Assembly (NCBI GenBank): GCA_000333855.2
Contig: CM007318.1
Span: 42,921 to 106,920, forward strand
Length of the DNA stretch: 64,000 bases
Source: Endotrypanum monterogeii
Taxonomy: Eukaryota; Euglenozoa; Kinetoplastea; Trypanosomatida; Trypanosomatidae
Direction of reading: 5' to 3'
Both the position numbers and the translations under genes were made by a program. The notes under the pieces were generated by a model. The model was not told where the DNA came from. It was given only the letters and a program-made list of their open reading frames with translations, and ran no database searches. Positions 9,113 through 19,966 of the stretch are shown here, piece after piece (within the stretch, counting starts at the first letter, position 1; every line of letters begins with the position of its first letter).

Positions 9113-11396
9113 ACTTCCGATTAATCTTTGGGCTTTTTTCGATGAGGGTTTGCCCCCTCTTCTCACGTGTTTAATTATCTATTTTCCTCTACAGAAACAA
9201 GGACGTTTCTTCCTCCTCGTTGTCTGACGAATATCCCGGGGCACCAACTTTTCGTACGCCTCATGCCGTGATTACTACGACAAACAAGATTCCCCATTTC
9301 TCTCTCCCCCCGGTGCAGGGTAGCTTTCGCCGCCACTCGCTGAACCTTTTCTCACCACTCTCCCTGATACCTTGTTTTTTTTTTTCTTTATTGCACCCTC
9401 ACGTATTTTTTTGAGAGGGCTTTTATCATACGAAAAAAAAAAAAAGTGACTTCTTCTACGCAATCCTTTTGTTGGCCTCGTTACTGTTTCCTCTCGTCTG
9501 TGTGGTGCTCCAGCGCACTTTTTTTTTCTTGGAATGTAGGCTCTCTACCCCACCCACCGGATGCCCCGTACCGCATCCCTTGCGTGCACTGCATTTTGAT
9601 TTGACAGAGGAAAAAAAGACATTACTTGGGCAGGAAGAGAGAGGTCGCGTGCTTCTCATGTCCTCATTGTTTTTTTTTTTTTCTGTTGTTGTGCGCCTCT
9701 TTCCTTTCTGTTGGTCTTATCGTATCCGACAGAGAGAGGCGGAAATGAGTGCCTTTGGTATTTCTCCCTTCCTCCTCCTTCTCTACCCTGTTGTGGTGAG
9801 GTTCTCTTTGTGAAGGCGAGTTATAAGGGTGGGGATCATGGGATTTTTGACTTTGAACATCCCCCTTTCTTACTTTCTCCCTTCATTGGTGTGGGTGTGA
9901 GTATTGTGAGGGATAGAGGGGACAAGTTTATCCTCCGAGCTGGTGTACATGCATGTGTTTTGCTCTATACGCGCGTTTATCTGGCGGAGTCATTCATCTA
10001 CAACACGGATGTAGTGCCCTTGTTTTTTCTTCATGTCCTTCTCCACCTTTTTAAAAAAAAATTAGCGACCTGTCGACCTGGACGAGGAGCGGAACAGAAA
10101 AAGGAGGAGGGGGCGCGTCATATAGCAGCCTCCCCATCGAAACGAGGCACACTAACAATTGAACAGTAGAGGAGGGGACGTTGGTGGCGGCGGCACTGTG
10201 CACGCGTGTTCAACCTTTCCATCTCGCACGTGATCGTGTCGAGCTTGTCGTATGAAATGTGTGTGCACTGATGAGCCCCACTGCCTTGGCCTGCCGACGA
10301 AAATACCCTCTCATTGTCTACCCTTGGCAGGACAGCCTGATTGAAAAATATACAAAACGACGATCCTCATTACTGGGACGCTCGAAGAGGGGCGAGGGAT
10401 GCACCTCAGCGTGGTGCGGTGTTGTGGGCTCGGCTCCTCGCACTGTGGGGAGGCCAATCGTCCTCTTGCCGATGCCGCCCCACGCCTTTCGGTAGCGGTG
10501 TAGTGGTGTCTGTACGTCGGGGCCGTTGCTAAGCTATTTATCGCTACCGATGTGGGGTGTCCAGGTTCTGCGTGACGCTGTGGTGTAGTCCGCCGTGACA
10601 ATGAGCACATCTGTGTCATGTGCGCGACACGCCGTGTCTCGAAGATGCCTGAACGTATCTTCCCCGGCCCTCATTGCCCGCTGCTGGCATGCTCGAGGCG
10701 CCTGAAAGGTCGCCATCACGTGGTGTGCTGCGACGTGGGGGCTTTGCCACGGTGATGCCATTTCCCTGGCGTGAGTCCACCGCCGCAGGTGCACCACAGG
10801 GTGGGCTTGCTGCAGGCTTCGTCATACACAGCTGGGTTAATTTCGTACGGTACAGCAGTCGCACACGCTGGGAAACACGGCTTGATAAAAGGAAGCCCTG
10901 CCTCTCAACGGTGAGGGCCGAGTGCTCAAGTCTATTTGATATACTTTACGTGCACGCCACCTGTAGAGTTTAGTTTTCCATCTGGGCTGTAACCAGAAAC
11001 CTATGTCATATCACAACCGATGTTTCCCTATTCTGCGTGCGTAATGGGCAAATACGTCTTTTCCTTTTTTTTTGTTTCCCCCGCGCCCCACTTCCTTTTG
11101 TTGTTGCTGGGTCCCCCCTCTTTCCGATATTCTCTCCTCTCTTTCCCTTCTCTCTTTTTTGATATACTGCGGGGCACCGGGCAGAGTCTCATCATTGTCG
11201 GGGGACGTCCGAGGAGCCAGTGCCGCCGGTGCAGAGGAGACGAACACACGAAACACACACATCACAAAAAAAAAAAAGAAGCTCTGCCCCCCCTCCCCTC
11301 CCTTCGCTGGTGCTTTGCAACGCGATTGGCTTTCGGGGTGACGGAAGCGAGCTTTATTCCAGGGAGTCCGCGGAACTCCGAGTGTACGCCTGGGCG

Positions 11397-12086
11397 ATGA
11401 GGATCGTCGTAGAAGGGCCACCGCAAGGGGGCAAGACGACCGTCGCGTCCGTGGTGAAGGAGCGCTACGGCCTCTGCTACGTGTCAACGAGCGAGGCTGT
11501 GCGAAACGCGGTGCACCTTGGCAATAGTGCTTACAGTTCAGAGCTGAAGCGTCTCATCGACAGAGACGAACTCATCCCTGATGCGCTGGTAGTCAAGGTT
11601 GTCAGCGAGGCGACGCGGCGGCCGGACTGCATCAACGGCTTCGTGCTGGATGGCTTTCCGCGCACCCGCAAACAATCAAAGCTGATGCAGGAAACGGAGA
11701 ACGTGAAGGTCGACTCCGTGGTGGAGCTGGACCTTTCCGAGAAGGAGTTGCAAACGCGCTTTGGCGGCCGCTGGTACCACCCAAAGTCAGGGCGTGTCTA
11801 CCACACCCTCTACAACCCACCGCTGGCGGCGGGAAAGGACGATGACACTGGCGAGCCGCTTGTGCAGCACACAGAGGACAAACCAGAAACGATCCTGCAG
11901 CGCATGTACCAGTATCGCCGGCAGTTGGTCGAGCTGCGAACTACATTCGCCAGCGATACGTGGCTGACTGTGGAAGCAAACGGAAATGTGGAGACTGTTC
12001 GCAACAACGTCTTCGCTGTACTTGACCCGCTGTACTTCGCAAACCCCTCGACGAAGGCGGTGAAGCCGTGGTGGAAATTTTGGTGA
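11397..12086 (+). CDS. Divergent adenylate kinase paralogue
   Basis: 229 residues from the ATG at 11397. This start places the nucleotide-binding strand MRIVVEG at the N terminus exactly as in the upstream paralogue; the open frame extends upstream but is low in complexity. The family is clear from STSEAVRNAV, DGFPRTRKQ and a lid beginning GRWYHPKSGRVYH. Several key positions differ. The P-loop is GPPQGGKTT (7-15) in place of GxPGxGKGT, although the Walker A pattern GxxxxGK[ST] is kept. The TG of the NMP motif is TS. The lid arginine equivalent to Arg156 of the neighbour is His158. The C terminus KPWWKFW is unusually aromatic and is not a PTS1 signal. It may be a kinase with changed specificity, a weak enzyme or a regulatory paralogue. 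Family membership is firm; activity is open. Confidence 0.85.
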   Translation: MRIVVEGPPQGGKTTVASVVKERYGLCYVSTSEAVRNAVHLGNSAYSSELKRLIDRDELIPDALVVKVVSEATRRPDCINGFVLDGFPRTRKQSKLMQETENVKVDSVVELDLSEKELQTRFGGRWYHPKSGRVYHTLYNPPLAAGKDDDTGEPLVQHTEDKPETILQRMYQYRRQLVELRTTFASDTWLTVEANGNVETVRNNVFAVLDPLYFANPSTKAVKPWWKFW

Positions 12087-13221
12087 CCACGTGAATGCCC
12101 CACCACAGGCTGACTAGGGACGGCAGTGGACTACAGCTGAAGAAGATTCAGAGGGGAGTGTAGCATTCAACTCACAGCGTGTGTAGGTCTTCTCGGGGCG
12201 GAGTGGCCTATCGTGGTTGCATATTATTATCATCACGTATGCATGTATGCCTCGTGACCCCTACTTAAACACGTGTATCATTCATGTCCCTATCATTACC
12301 GAGGCTATGCTCCCCCCTTTTTTTTTCCGTCCTCCCTATGTATGCGCTGTGTGACATCGGAGCGACCATTGATGAACGCACGGAACTGCTGGGAGGTACG
12401 TTGGTGCTCACACATGCACGAAGCAAGGCAAACGTCTGGATCGCTGAGGTTGTGGTTGTCCGTCCCTCGATATGTACAATTGTGAAAAGATTCTTTGGGA
12501 CTTGCTCATCCAGAGAGCAAGGAGGAAGTGGAGGGGCGGGGAGGACAAAGGGGAAAGGGAAGGGAACACTCTAGCGAATGCCCTTTCGTTGTTCTCTGGC
12601 TCACTGACCTCACCGCCTCACAGTCTCTGCTGCAAGGGCGAACCTGTACGTGTTGAAGGCAATAGCATGAAACAGTGGTCCGAGGAAAAAAAAAAGACGA
12701 GGGCACCATCAGTGGGTACGTTGCTCTTCAGGGCACCACTGCCAAAGCATCGGGGGAAGCGGTGGCGTATCCCGCATAACATACCGCCAGGTGTATCCCC
12801 CCTCACATCGTTTCCACCTGGTCACTGTAACTACATGTGACTTGGCGTCCGCACTTGTGTGGCCGTTCGTTGTTATCGTAACACAGTTAATTTTTGCTTC
12901 TGGTGCACTAAAGCATCCCGCTTCTATATTGACTCCCCCTGCTCATGATGCTCGCTTCTAGATCGTTCCCTTCCTTTTCTCCAGTTTCCATCTCCCCTGC
13001 ATTCATTTGATAGGGTTTTGGTCCTGTCATCACCTGTTGTCGGGCAGCTCCACAGGCGATTGTATCTCAGTGCCGCTGTACAGTTCCTTCTGCCGACGTG
13101 AAGAGCGATTTCCACGTGGACGCAAAGGCAAATGAAAAGTGACGCCGTTGTGCACTTGAGGTGAACACACACACACACACACACATCTCTGGACTTCCTC
13201 ACAGACGTAATTCATATTGTC
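12087..13221. other. Intergenic spacer upstream of the MDH cluster
   Basis: No gene is supported. A CA repeat lies at about 13164-13185, just before the first MDH-like gene. A pyrimidine tract at 12966-12982 runs into CCAG (AG 12983-12984), a plausible trans-splice acceptor. Confidence 0.5.
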
Positions 13222-14250
13222 ATGAGCTTCTTCTTTCGACGCTCTGCGACATCTATCAAGAAGGGCAAGGTGGTGCTCTTCGGCTGCGACAATGCGGTGG
13301 GCCAGATGCTGTCGCTCTTGTTCAAGATAAACCCGCACGTAGAAGAACTTGTGTGCTGCAGTACCATCGCCAGCGGCGACGTGCCCGGCACCGGCATCGC
13401 TGCGGATCTCTCTCACATTGACACATTGCCGAAGGTACAATATGCAGCGGGCGAGGAGCAGTGGCCGTTACATTTACGTGACGCGCAGATCATCCTTCTG
13501 TGCACCGGGCGTGGTTTCGACCCTCTCCCCGAGGATAGGGATATCGCTCTCCAAGAAGCTGCTCCGACGGTGCGTCGCGTCATGGCCGCGGTTGCAGCTT
13601 CTGATACCAAGGGAAGCATTGCTGTTGTCTCCAGTCCTGTCAACGCCATCACCCCGTTCTGCGCTGAGCTTCTGAAGGCGTCAGGTAAGTTCGACCCCCG
13701 CAAACTTTTCGGTGTCACAACGCTCGATGTGATCCGCACTCGGAGGCTTGTGGCAGAGGCGCTACACATGAATCCATACGACGTCAACGTGCCAGTGGTT
13801 GGAGGACGCGGCGGCGTGACAGCATGTCCGCTCATCGCGAAGACTGGGCTTCGTCTCCCTCTGGAGGATATTATTCGCATATGCAGCGAAGTCCAGAGCT
13901 ACGGGGCATCTTTTGACGCGGCAAGGAGTGCTGACTCGGGGAATGCACTGAGCACGGAAGTCGCACCGTCAGTGGCTCTTGGCCTCGCTTACGCCGCTTG
14001 CGAGTTCTCTGTGTCACTCCTCAAGGCACACCGTGGTGATGTTGGCATTGTCGAGTGCGCTCTCGTGGAGTCCACGATGCGGCCTGAGACGCCATTTTTC
14101 GGCTCTCGTGTGGAGTTGGGACGAAACGGTGTACATCGTATTCTGCCCATGGGGACGCTGACGTCGTATGAGCACGAGCTCATTGAGACAGCTGTGCCGG
14201 AGCTCGCGAAGGATGTACGGGTGGGAATCGAAGCTGCGACAAGGCTGTGA
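13222..14250 (+). CDS. Malate dehydrogenase-like protein lacking catalytic residues (probable pseudoenzyme)
   Basis: 342 residues with full-length MDH architecture: N-terminal Rossmann half, then a catalytic half with [13 protein letters not shown]. Aligned by eye with its three neighbours, it has lost the chemistry. The glycine-rich loop GAAGGIGQ is GCDNAVGQ (21-28). The mobile loop [13 protein letters not shown] has become TGRGFDPLPEDRD, so the two substrate-binding Arg (E. coli MDH R81 and R87) are Phe99 and Asp105. The catalytic His of GGHSGE is Arg196 within GGRGG. Asp169 (partner of the His) and Arg172 (third substrate Arg) remain. The frame is intact over its full length, so it is under coding constraint rather than a decayed copy. 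The short basic N terminus MSFFFRRSATSIKKGK could be a mitochondrial presequence. A regulatory or subunit role beside active MDH is possible; malate oxidation is unlikely. Confidence 0.85.
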   Translation: MSFFFRRSATSIKKGKVVLFGCDNAVGQMLSLLFKINPHVEELVCCSTIASGDVPGTGIAADLSHIDTLPKVQYAAGEEQWPLHLRDAQIILLCTGRGFDPLPEDRDIALQEAAPTVRRVMAAVAASDTKGSIAVVSSPVNAITPFCAELLKASGKFDPRKLFGVTTLDVIRTRRLVAEALHMNPYDVNVPVVGGRGGVTACPLIAKTGLRLPLEDIIRICSEVQSYGASFDAARSADSGNALSTEVAPSVALGLAYAACEFSVSLLKAHRGDVGIVECALVESTMRPETPFFGSRVELGRNGVHRILPMGTLTSYEHELIETAVPELAKDVRVGIEAATRL

Positions 14251-14817
14251 GGTATTTCTCTTTTCACGTGTGCCCTTTTTTTTTTTTTGAGCGTGTACGA
14301 GCTGCTCTTCACAGATCTCTCGCAACGCGCACGCTTGATTTGCGCAGGCAGAGTATTCCACTTCACGGGGTGGGGGACGAATGCTTCGATCATAAAGCAT
14401 AAGTGCTGTTTCTCCCGTGCTGATTCTCTGGGAGACAGAGGACTGTTGCGCTGCTGAGCGTTGCTTCAGTCTTCCCGCCGCCTTTGCTGGCGTGCGTCTC
14501 GTCGCACTTGGTCTTGTTCGAGACCCTCAACGCTGGTTGAATACAAACTGTCTTTGTTGCTTTACTTCGGGCACAGCGATACACGAAAGATGAACACGTG
14601 CGCTTATTATTTTTCGTGGTGTGCCATATGGGAGTCAAAGGGGTCCCCATCGGCACGCTGCGAACAACCCTCACAAAACGCTCTTTTTCTATGTATGTAT
14701 GTGCATGTATTCATGCGCACATATACCGTCTTCAACCCTCTCCTTTACACCTTACTGTTGTCTGCACGTTACCCCAGTTTTCTACCGAAAACTGAAGCGA
14801 TAACCCTCCCCCCTCCT

Positions 14818-14849
<32 letters not shown>

Positions 14850-14910
14850 AACACGCACACAAACAAACGTATCTTTACTTCCACACGACTCCTCGTAATT
14901 ATTCTTCCCA
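14251..14910. other. Intergenic spacer between MDH-like genes 1 and 2
   Basis: No gene is supported. It contains a T-run just after the stop (about 14276-14289) and a CA repeat at about 14817-14843. Pyrimidine-rich sequence at 14729-14764 precedes ACCCCAG (AG 14776-14777), a candidate splice acceptor for the next gene. Confidence 0.5.
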
Positions 14911-15864
14911 ATGCGGTGCTCGCAGGTAAACTTTTCCCGTGTCGCTGTGCTTGGCGCTGCCGGCGGCATTGGCCAGCCGCTTTCTCTCCTCCTCAAGAAC
15001 AACAAGTATGTTACAGAGCTCAAATTGTATGATGTCAAGGGCGCGCCTGGTGTGGCTGCGGACCTCTCGCACATCTCGACGCCAGCGAAGGTGACGGGCT
15101 ACGCACAGGAGGAGCTTGCAAAGGCGGTTGAGGGTGTGGACCTTGTCATCATTCCTGCCGGGGTACCTCGCAAGCCAGGCATGACGCGCGACGATCTTTT
15201 TAACACCAACGCCGGCATCGTGCGTGATCTTGCTGCGGCCATCGGTAAGGGCTCACCAAAAGCAATCATCGGTGTCATCTGCAATCCTGTCAACAGCACG
15301 GTGCCAGTGGCTGCTGAGGCACTTAAAAAGCTTGGCGTCTACGATCCTCGCAAGCTTTTCGGCGTCACCACACTCGACGTTGTTCGTGCTCGCACCTTCG
15401 TCTCGGAAGTGCTTGGTCAGTCTCCGGTGGGGCTCCACATCCCTGTCGTTGGCGGGCACAGCGGCGAGACAATCGTGCCACTGCTTTCGGGCTTCCCGTC
15501 TCTTACCGAGGAGCAGGTGCAAAAGCTGACGCACCGCATTCAGTTCGGTGGAGATGAGGTGGTGAAGGCGAAGGCTGGCGCTGGCTCGGCAACGCTGTCC
15601 ATGGCGCAAGCAGGAGCCGAGTGGGCAACGGCGGTGCTGCGCGCCCTTGACGGCGAAAAGGGTCTCGTGGAGTGCACGTATGTGGAGAGCTCTGTGGAGC
15701 CGTCGTGTGCCTTCTTCAGCTCTCCAGTGGAATTGGGCAAGGATGGTGTGGAGAAGATCCACCCGGTGCCGAAGCTGAATGCATACGAACAGAAGCTCAT
15801 GACCAAGTGCTTGGAGGGATTGCAGGGAAACATCAAGAAGGGTATCGATTTTGGCCGCAAATAA
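14911..15864 (+). CDS. MDH: Malate dehydrogenase, probable mitochondrial isoform
   Basis: 317 residues from the ATG at 14911. MDH interconverts malate and oxaloacetate with NAD. All expected sites are present: GAAGGIGQ near residue 15, the acidic end of strand two in [10 protein letters not shown], the mobile loop [15 protein letters not shown] with both substrate Arg, [16 protein letters not shown] with the Asp and third Arg, and [10 protein letters not shown] with the catalytic His. The N terminus [10 protein letters not shown] is short, basic and hydroxylated, which suits a mitochondrial presequence and recalls the Leishmania mitochondrial MDH from memory. The C-terminal GRK is not a glycosomal PTS1. 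It is the most conventional of the four tandem genes and probably the parental copy. Expression is presumably set post-transcriptionally. Confidence 0.93.
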   Translation: MRCSQVNFSRVAVLGAAGGIGQPLSLLLKNNKYVTELKLYDVKGAPGVAADLSHISTPAKVTGYAQEELAKAVEGVDLVIIPAGVPRKPGMTRDDLFNTNAGIVRDLAAAIGKGSPKAIIGVICNPVNSTVPVAAEALKKLGVYDPRKLFGVTTLDVVRARTFVSEVLGQSPVGLHIPVVGGHSGETIVPLLSGFPSLTEEQVQKLTHRIQFGGDEVVKAKAGAGSATLSMAQAGAEWATAVLRALDGEKGLVECTYVESSVEPSCAFFSSPVELGKDGVEKIHPVPKLNAYEQKLMTKCLEGLQGNIKKGIDFGRK

Positions 15865-16243
15865 ACTGTCTAAGCTGTATGCCATATCCGTTGTCGTCCA
15901 ATGGTAACAAGCCTCCCCCCCGTGTGTGTGTGAGGTATATGCGGCTGCTTTAACGCTTTGCTGGTTGCTGCTGACGTTGGTGGAGGACCGCTAGGCGGCG
16001 TGGTGGAGTGCTGCAGCTTCCTCAATGGCTCCCCGTTTTGTTATGTGATGAATTCTCGTCTCCGCTCTCTGTCATTTGTTTGACCCTCTCACTCCATCCG
16101 CCACTCCTGTCGACGCGTGTGACTGTCCCCGTTATCCCTCATGTGCCTTCCTCTTCGTTGACTACCTACCACGAAGTGCGCGGTCGGAAGTATTGTCAGG
16201 TATGATTCCTTGCACCCCCTCCTGGTCTACCCCTCCCCCCTTT

Positions 16244-16291
<48 letters not shown>

Positions 16292-17396
16292 AGTCAAAAT
16301 GGACGTTCGCTTACCCCCCCTCCTCCCCCCCCTCCCCGCGCCGATAAGAGGCGAGCGTGTAGCATTATGCATCGAACACACGCCTCTCAGTGGCTTGGGC
16401 GATTGGAAAAGGTGGATGTAGAGTGGAGACAGGACAGCACGGAAGAAAAGGAGAGGTACGCTATTCTTTTGGACCGCAACCTACGATCTCTGTTGAAACG
16501 TAAGTGTCAAGATGTTTGCATCGACTCTACACGTGATGCATCTATGGTTTCCTCTTTCCTCCTCAACTGACCAGATCTCCACAGAACGCCGTAAAACACA
16601 TTCCGCATAACCCCCCCCCCTCAACCCACATATGTTTGCTTGATTTTTTCCGGTTTCTGAAGACGATTGCCTCCCTATGGAGGTGGTGGTAGTGATGAGA
16701 GGGAGAGGTGCGCTCGTATGTAGAGAAGGACGATGCGGACAGTGGGCGGCGCGGGCGAAGGGGCTCGAAAGAATTGCTAGCGGTACAACAAAAGGAAACG
16801 AATATATCATGTGGCGTAGTCCGGGGAAAAAAGGAATGTGGGGAGTCACTAGGTTCTTCCTGCGGGGTTTAACGACAGACTTGCGCTGCGATGTTCAAAG
16901 CTGGCGCCGGGGTGTTGATCATGCTTCCCCACCCCCTCATCGCATTTTTCTCCCGCTACACTTTCTGTGTGCTTAAAAGGGGGGGGGTAGTTGGAATGCC
17001 TGGGCTCCTTGCAGTGTCTATGGTTGGCATTCATTGTCTCGCACACCTTCCTGCTGATGTTCTTTTTTTTTTTTTCAAATGGGTTTCGCTGTTTGCTGGT
17101 TTTCCTTTTCATTCTCAGACGCCGGTCTCTCTTGTGCGTCACAGCTTAGTTCTTCGGTTCAGATTCATGTGCGCGCTTTGTGCCCCCATTCCCCCGCCGC
17201 CGCCCCCTTCTTTTTCACTTCCCCTCTCCCCAGTTCCCTCATTTTTCTCTGTTTTTCTCCTTCACGTTTGATGCGGAATATCGCCCCTCTCGAAAGGGTA
17301 CGTTCGATCGACAATGACCTAAGCGACCAATGCACAAAAGATTGCACCGTGTTCTCTTATACCCGCTGCGCGATTCCCCTCCCTCTCTCCCTCCTT

Positions 17397-17429
<33 letters not shown>

Positions 17430-18326
17430 ATCCAGCCCCTGATTCATTTTACTGTACTTTGTATCTTCTACAGCCACTTTTTTCTTCTTTTATTATTCAC
17501 GGCCCCGCTTCAGCGAGTAACCCGTTCAGATATTTCGATACTCGTCCTCCTTTCCTTTCCCCCCTCCTCCATATTCCACGAATACACTCCATTCTCCCTC
17601 TCCCCCCCTCTCCATCTCCGTGGCTTACTTTCACATCTGTAATGATACAAATTCTCCGTTTTTGTGGATGGCGTGAAGCATCTCACAGCTGGAAAATAAG
17701 TTCTCAGCGCCAAGTGCAACCTCACTCTTGCCGCCACCACTGTGCATGCATACGGAACGCCTCCTGTGTTCCCGATATAGCGGGCCCTAGCAATTGTTCT
17801 AAAATAGGTCACTGCACATGTATGCTGTGAAGATGTGTGTGTGTGTGTGTGTGTGCTGTTGGTATATGTGTGTATGTGACCTGCCAGTGCAATCGTATGT
17901 TTCTGATTTTTTTTTTTCTGTGGGGTATCAGCGCGTGGATATGTGTCTAGTCTTATGACACTGTATATCACATCCCGGAAAAGGGTAAATATCGAAACAC
18001 AAGAGATGTGCAATGTGACACACCCACAGGGACAAAGCGGAATGCGGCGATAGAGTGCCCTGATCATTGTTTGTCTGTATTGCACAGAGTTCACGAGGAT
18101 TTGTCTGCTACCATCTTTTAGGTGTGCTGAAACCTCTCGTGTTATGCGGCAGCACGTGGCACAGCTGTGGACGTGGGCTCGACACTCTCCCATCGGGTTT
18201 TTGTACGGTGCTTTCTACCCGACTCTATGCGCCACTGTGGGCAAACGATCGTGTCCGCGTTCCTACCGCTGAAAACTCTTGGCCACCGTAAAACTGATTT
18301 CTCTTTGTTTGTCCCTTCTTTGCCTG

Positions 18327-18357
<31 letters not shown>

Positions 18358-18384
18358 ATATATATATATGTATATATTATATAT
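18327..18384. repeat. (TA)n microsatellite
   Basis: Imperfect TA tract of about 58 bp directly before the splice-site tract of MDH gene 3. Confidence 0.9.
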
Positions 18385-18415
18385 TCTCTTCCTCCTTCGA
18401 CTCGCCGTGCAACAG
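18385..18415 (+). promoter_or_regulatory. Candidate trans-splice acceptor for MDH gene 3
   Basis: The pyrimidine tract TCTCTTCCTCCTTC follows a TA repeat and leads to GCAACAG, AG at 18414-18415. The first ATG of the gene is 131 nt further on. Inferred from the kinetoplastid rule. Confidence 0.4.
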
Positions 18416-18545
18416 TTCTCCACCAGAGTGAAACGAGTGTGTTTTATCTCTACTTGAGCCGTCTTGTATTTTATATTTCTGGCAGCCCTTTCCCCCACCC
18501 ACCCGTCACCAGAGTTACCCGTCTCACAACGTCGTTTCCTCTAAG

Positions 18546-19526
18546 ATGCGCCATTCGGCTTTGATGCGCTTCAAGGTCGCCGTCTTGGGCGCGAGCGGAG
18601 CGATTGGGCAGCCGCTTTCTCTGGCGCTCACGCAGAATAAACGAGTTAGTGATCTAGCTCTTTACGACATTGTTCAACCTTGTGGCGTCGCTGTCGATCT
18701 TTCTCATCTCCCACGCAGGGTCAAGGTAACGGGGTACCCCAAAAGGTGTATCCGCAAGGCTCTGGATGGTGCCGATCTCGTTCTAGTCTCAGCTGGCATG
18801 CCGCGCCGACCTGGAATGACCCGCGATGATCTCTTCAACACGAATGCTCTAACTGTGCACGAGCTGAGTGGGGAGGTGGCGAAGCACACACCCAAAGCTA
18901 TAGTAGCCATTATAAGTAATCCTGTGAACAGCATGGTGCCCATCGCAGCCGAGACGCTACAGCGGGCTGGGGTATACGACCCTCGCAAGGTCTTCGGTCT
19001 CATTTCGTTGGACATGATGCGGGCACGCAAAATGCTGGGGGACTTCACTGGTCAGGACCCAGAGATGCTGAATGTTCCCGTCATCGGAGGACACAGCGGG
19101 CAAACAATCGTTCCCCTTTTCTCCCAGTCTGGCGTTGAGTTGAAGCGAGAACATGCCGAATACTTGACGCACCGTGTACGTGTCGGTGGGGATGAGGTGG
19201 TAAAGGCCAAACAGGGCCTCGGTTCATCATCTCTGTCAATGGCACTCGCCGCTGCGGAATGGGCAGACGTGGTGCTACGCGCAATCGATGGCGAGAAGGG
19301 TCTTGTGCTCTGCTCTTTTGTAGAAAGTCCTCTTTTTGCTGATCGGTGCCGCTTCTTTGGCAGTCCTCTGGAGATGGGCAAGGACGGAGTTGAGCGGGTG
19401 CTACCCTTGCCTTCTTTGAACGAGTATGAGGAGGAGCAGCTCGATCGGTGCCTACCAGACCTGGACAAAAACATTCGTAAAGGCTTGCTATTTGTGGAAG
19501 AAAACGCGATTACACCGACTTCGTAG
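18546..19526 (+). CDS. Malate dehydrogenase paralogue 3
   Basis: 326 residues from the ATG at 18546; an in-frame ATG at codon 7 (MRFKVAV) is an alternative start. The catalytic set is intact: GASGAIGQ at the N terminus, [21 protein letters not shown], and GGHSGQTIVP with the catalytic His. It departs from the second gene in the core [12 protein letters not shown], here FGLISLDMMRAR, and in the segment between the His motif and KAKQGLGSSSLS, where SGVELKREHAEYLTHRV replaces the usual [17 protein letters not shown]. The C terminus EENAITPTS is longer than in gene 2 and is not a PTS1 signal. It is probably an active 2-hydroxyacid dehydrogenase; the changed core could alter specificity or kinetics. 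Compartment is uncertain because the N-terminal extension is very short. Confidence 0.88.
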   Translation: MRHSALMRFKVAVLGASGAIGQPLSLALTQNKRVSDLALYDIVQPCGVAVDLSHLPRRVKVTGYPKRCIRKALDGADLVLVSAGMPRRPGMTRDDLFNTNALTVHELSGEVAKHTPKAIVAIISNPVNSMVPIAAETLQRAGVYDPRKVFGLISLDMMRARKMLGDFTGQDPEMLNVPVIGGHSGQTIVPLFSQSGVELKREHAEYLTHRVRVGGDEVVKAKQGLGSSSLSMALAAAEWADVVLRAIDGEKGLVLCSFVESPLFADRCRFFGSPLEMGKDGVERVLPLPSLNEYEEEQLDRCLPDLDKNIRKGLLFVEENAITPTS

Positions 19527-19855
19527 CCGATGTCCTACTTGAAGCGCTTACGATGCCGGGTGTCGAACAGCTCATGGAGTGAGCACACATTGTACTACCT
19601 TTTCCGCGCTTTGTTCGGTCTCGCTCGCCACGTTTCTTTCTCAACGCAATTGCATGATTGGGTCGATGAGCCCTTTCCATTAGTCCGACGTCAACTTTGT
19701 ATTGGAGGTGTCTGTGGGGGGGGGGGGAGAGGCATGATGTGTACTGAGGCCTTCCGAGTGAAGGCTCGTTTGTGCTACCCTATCTTTTCACCCACTCAGC
19801 TCACTCCATGCACTCGCCGGTAGCCCGGCGCCTCTGTAGTTTGTATCTTCCTTTT

Positions 19856-19857
<2 letters not shown>

Positions 19858-19896
<39 letters not shown>

Positions 19897-19934
19897 TCTT
19901 TTTGCCCTATTTGATGCTGTCGTTTGCAATGCAG

Positions 19935-19962
<28 letters not shown>
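19858..19962. repeat. Two (TA)n microsatellites
   Basis: Two TA blocks, about 19858-19892 and 19934-19962, separated by about 40 bp of unique DNA. Confidence 0.9.

Positions 19963-19966
<4 letters not shown>

Larger units (their letters stand above)
7504..11396. other. 3.9-kb intergenic spacer between the two adenylate kinase genes
   Basis: No gene is supported; open frames here are short and low in complexity. It holds a splice-acceptor-like tract just after the stop (7528-7547), a TA repeat at about 7614-7643, GT then TA repeats at about 9049-9112, several T-runs, and a compositionally complex island at about 10190-10975 discussed in the findings. C/T-rich tracts at 11059-11160 end before AG at 11183-11184, a candidate acceptor for the next gene. 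Confidence 0.5.
15865..18545. other. 2.7-kb intergenic spacer between MDH genes 2 and 3
   Basis: No gene is supported. It contains TA/TG repeats at about 16254-16291, a C-run near 16612, TA repeats at about 17398-17431, a GT repeat at about 17832-17853 and a long TA tract at about 18327-18384. A more complex, non-repetitive stretch lies at about 17640-18300. Confidence 0.5.

Noticed and set aside
7788..10169. Open frames of 135-155 codons in the adenylate kinase spacer
   Set aside because: They are driven by T- and C-runs (strings of Phe, Leu, Pro, Ser) and overlap one another in different frames.
13222..14250. Calling the first MDH-like gene a pseudogene
   Set aside because: The frame is intact for the full MDH length and the remaining residues ([13 protein letters not shown], fold hydrophobics) are conserved, so a functional pseudoenzyme fits better than decay.
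14500..14540. B-box-like TTCGAGACC suggesting a tRNA gene
   Set aside because: No A-box, acceptor stem or anticodon arm could be placed around it.
16076..16570. 164-codon frame between MDH genes 2 and 3
   Set aside because: It runs through a TA/TG microsatellite and a C-run, which produce Ile-Tyr and Pro strings. Not a gene.
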